This document shows, piece after piece, positions 6,002 through 7,058 of a DNA stretch of 7,058 nucleotides. The DNA lies in assembly GCA_023129655.1 (NCBI GenBank), contig JAGMBN010000064.1, positions 1 through 7,058 on the forward strand, given 5' to 3'. This stretch comes from a bacterium (GTDB lineage Bacteria; JAHJDO01). The notes under the pieces were generated by a model. The model saw only the letters and a program-made list of their open reading frames with translations. It was not told the origin of the DNA and ran no database searches. The position numbers and the translations under genes were made by a program. How positions within the stretch are numbered: the stretch's first letter is position 1; every line of letters starts with the position of its first letter.

Positions 6002-7058
6002 TGTTGTTCTCCTTTATCGGGGAAAATATTAAGATATCTTAGCACATCCTGCGCAACATTCTTGAATGCAGGAGCGGCAACGATTGATCCGTAATACGCT
6101 TCTTGAGGCTCATTTACCATTATTAGTATTGCTACCTGTGGATTGGGTACCGGCAAAAATCCTATAAAAGACGCTACATATTTTTTACTGGAATAACCCT
6201 CTCCCGGTATGTATTTCTGAGCAGTCCCTGTTTTGCCTGCAATAGTGTATCCTTCAATTTGCGCGTTGATACCTGTTCCGGTCTCTACAACACCTGTCAA
6301 TATTTCGCTTAACACTTTACTTGTCTTGAAAGAAACTACTCTGCGAACTACTCTTGGTTTGAATCCCTTCACAATCATAGGCGCCATTAAGTTCCCACCG
6401 TTTGCGACTGCTGATATTGCAGTTATAAGCTGAAGAGGCGTCACTGATATCTCCTGGCCAAACGGAATAACCCCAACAGAAAGTTTTGACCATCTACTTA
6501 AAGAGCGCAGCAAACCTTTAGCCTCCCCTGGAAGTTTTATGCCTGTCTTTGCTCCAAACCCGAATAATCTAATATACTTATACAGCTCTTTTGAGCCGAT
6601 CTTAATGCCTATCTTGGCAAATGCTATGTTGCTCGATACTTCAAGCGCCTGACGAAATGTGATTTTCCCGTATGGATCATGGTCGTGTATTGTATGTCTC
6701 ATAAATCTATAAGAGCCGTTTTCAGCGAAAATAACATCCTCAGGCTCAAATACTTTATTATTTAAAGCTGCTGCTGCTGTGATAATCTTGAAAGTCGAGC
6801 CTGGTTCATAAGCGTCTGTTACCGCTCTGTTTCTTCTGCAATCATGAGTAAAACTTCCGGCGTTATTTGGATCATATGTCGGTCTGTTAGCCATGGCAAG
6901 TATCTCGCCTGTATTTGGATTCATTACAATGCCTGTCACACTCTTAGGGCTAAATTTTTCAACCAGTCTATCTAATTCACGTTCTAATATATGCTGTATA
7001 ATTTCATCTATAGTAAGAACAATATTTGTGCCATCTGATAAATTAGATCTATGCGATC
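5998..7058 (-). CDS. ftsI: Class B penicillin-binding protein (FtsI/PBP3-like) transpeptidase, C-terminal part (5' end outside window)
   Basis: This is a membrane-anchored peptidoglycan D,D-transpeptidase whose catalytic domain lies outside the cytoplasmic membrane; members next to murE normally serve septal wall synthesis. The 352 visible residues begin in the family segment DGTNIVLTID (8-17 of the visible part). They then hold VMNPNTGEILAMANRPTYDPN (44-64), the active-site SxxK as STFK (87-90, bases 6798-6787), the SxN motif as SSN (141-143) and KTGT (275-278). All three catalytic motifs are intact. The reading frame stays open to the right edge, so the N-terminal anchor and dimerisation domain are missing only because the window ends. 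A GTG at 6939 is internal, not a start. The protein stops soon after the transpeptidase domain, with no PASTA repeats. It ends by TGA overlapping the murE start. A SpoVD/PbpB-type paralogue is the main alternative. Confidence 0.9.
   Translation of the reverse strand, partial: SHRSNLSDGTNIVLTIDEIIQHILERELDRLVEKFSPKSVTGIVMNPNTGEILAMANRPTYDPNNAGSFTHDCRRNRAVTDAYEPGSTFKIITAAAALNNKVFEPEDVIFAENGSYRFMRHTIHDHDPYGKITFRQALEVSSNIAFAKIGIKIGSKELYKYIRLFGFGAKTGIKLPGEAKGLLRSLSRWSKLSVGVIPFGQEISVTPLQLITAISAVANGGNLMAPMIVKGFKPRVVRRVVSFKTSKVLSEILTGVVETGTGINAQIEGYTIAGKTGTAQKYIPGEGYSSKKYVASFIGFLPVPNPQVAILIMVNEPQEAYYGSIVAAPAFKNVAQDVLRYLNIFPDKGEQH

Noticed and set aside
6937..6939. GTG as the start of the PBP gene.
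   Set aside because: The frame remains open through 39 further codons to the window edge, and these encode recognisable PBP sequence (DGTNIVLTID). The GTG is therefore an internal valine.
1..7058. Search for CRISPR arrays, insertion sequences, tRNA or rRNA genes, toxin-antitoxin or defence genes, or another undescribed system.
   Set aside because: No regularly spaced repeats, transposase motifs, tRNA-like cloverleafs or unassigned open reading frames of convincing size were seen. All coding space is taken by known housekeeping families.

Overview
This window is AT-rich bacterial DNA (GC looks below about 40% by eye). It comes from an organism with meso-diaminopimelate peptidoglycan that makes its own riboflavin. 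The phylum cannot be fixed from sequence alone. The gene order riboswitch-ribD-ribE-ribBA-ribH is the one familiar from Firmicutes. However, the overall protein flavour, the TTG starts and the A-rich heptad repeat before ribH remind me more of uncultivated lineages such as Omnitrophota or Planctomycetes relatives; that is a weak impression only.

Layout. Bases 1-645 (minus strand) are the N-terminal 215 codons of the single-strand DNA exonuclease RecJ, running off the left edge. Bases 646-771 are a divergent promoter region: a recJ promoter whose -10 lies inside a perfect 10-bp palindrome, and a strong rib promoter facing right. Bases 772-965 hold a complete FMN riboswitch (RFN element) followed by an intrinsic terminator. 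A 10-bp alternative pairing between the first strand of riboswitch helix P1 and the terminator stem gives a direct antitermination model. Bases 986-4503 (plus strand) are the riboflavin operon: ribD (deaminase/reductase), ribE (riboflavin synthase), ribBA (DHBP synthase/GTP cyclohydrolase II fusion) and ribH (lumazine synthase). The first three are tightly packed. ribH sits after an 87-bp A-rich, G-poor gap and has its own strong ribosome binding site. Bases 4529-7058 (minus strand) are two genes of a dcw-type cell wall/division cluster in their usual order: a class B penicillin-binding protein (FtsI-like, 5' end missing) and murE, joined by a TTGA stop/start overlap.

How the genes work together. 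RibBA makes both precursors: the pyrimidine from GTP and the four-carbon unit from ribulose 5-phosphate. RibD carries out the deamination and reduction, RibH condenses the two branches to lumazine, and RibE dismutates lumazine to riboflavin. FMN, made from riboflavin by a kinase that is not in this window, closes the loop by shutting the riboswitch. The phosphatase step of the pathway is also not encoded here. In the opposite-facing block, MurE adds diaminopimelate to the peptidoglycan precursor and the PBP cross-links septal peptidoglycan.

I see no undescribed system. The window is a well-preserved housekeeping region. The points worth a second look are the riboswitch switching geometry, the palindrome over the recJ -10, the heptad-periodic leader of ribH, a one-residue insertion in the RibD zinc loop, and the convergent ends with no terminator.
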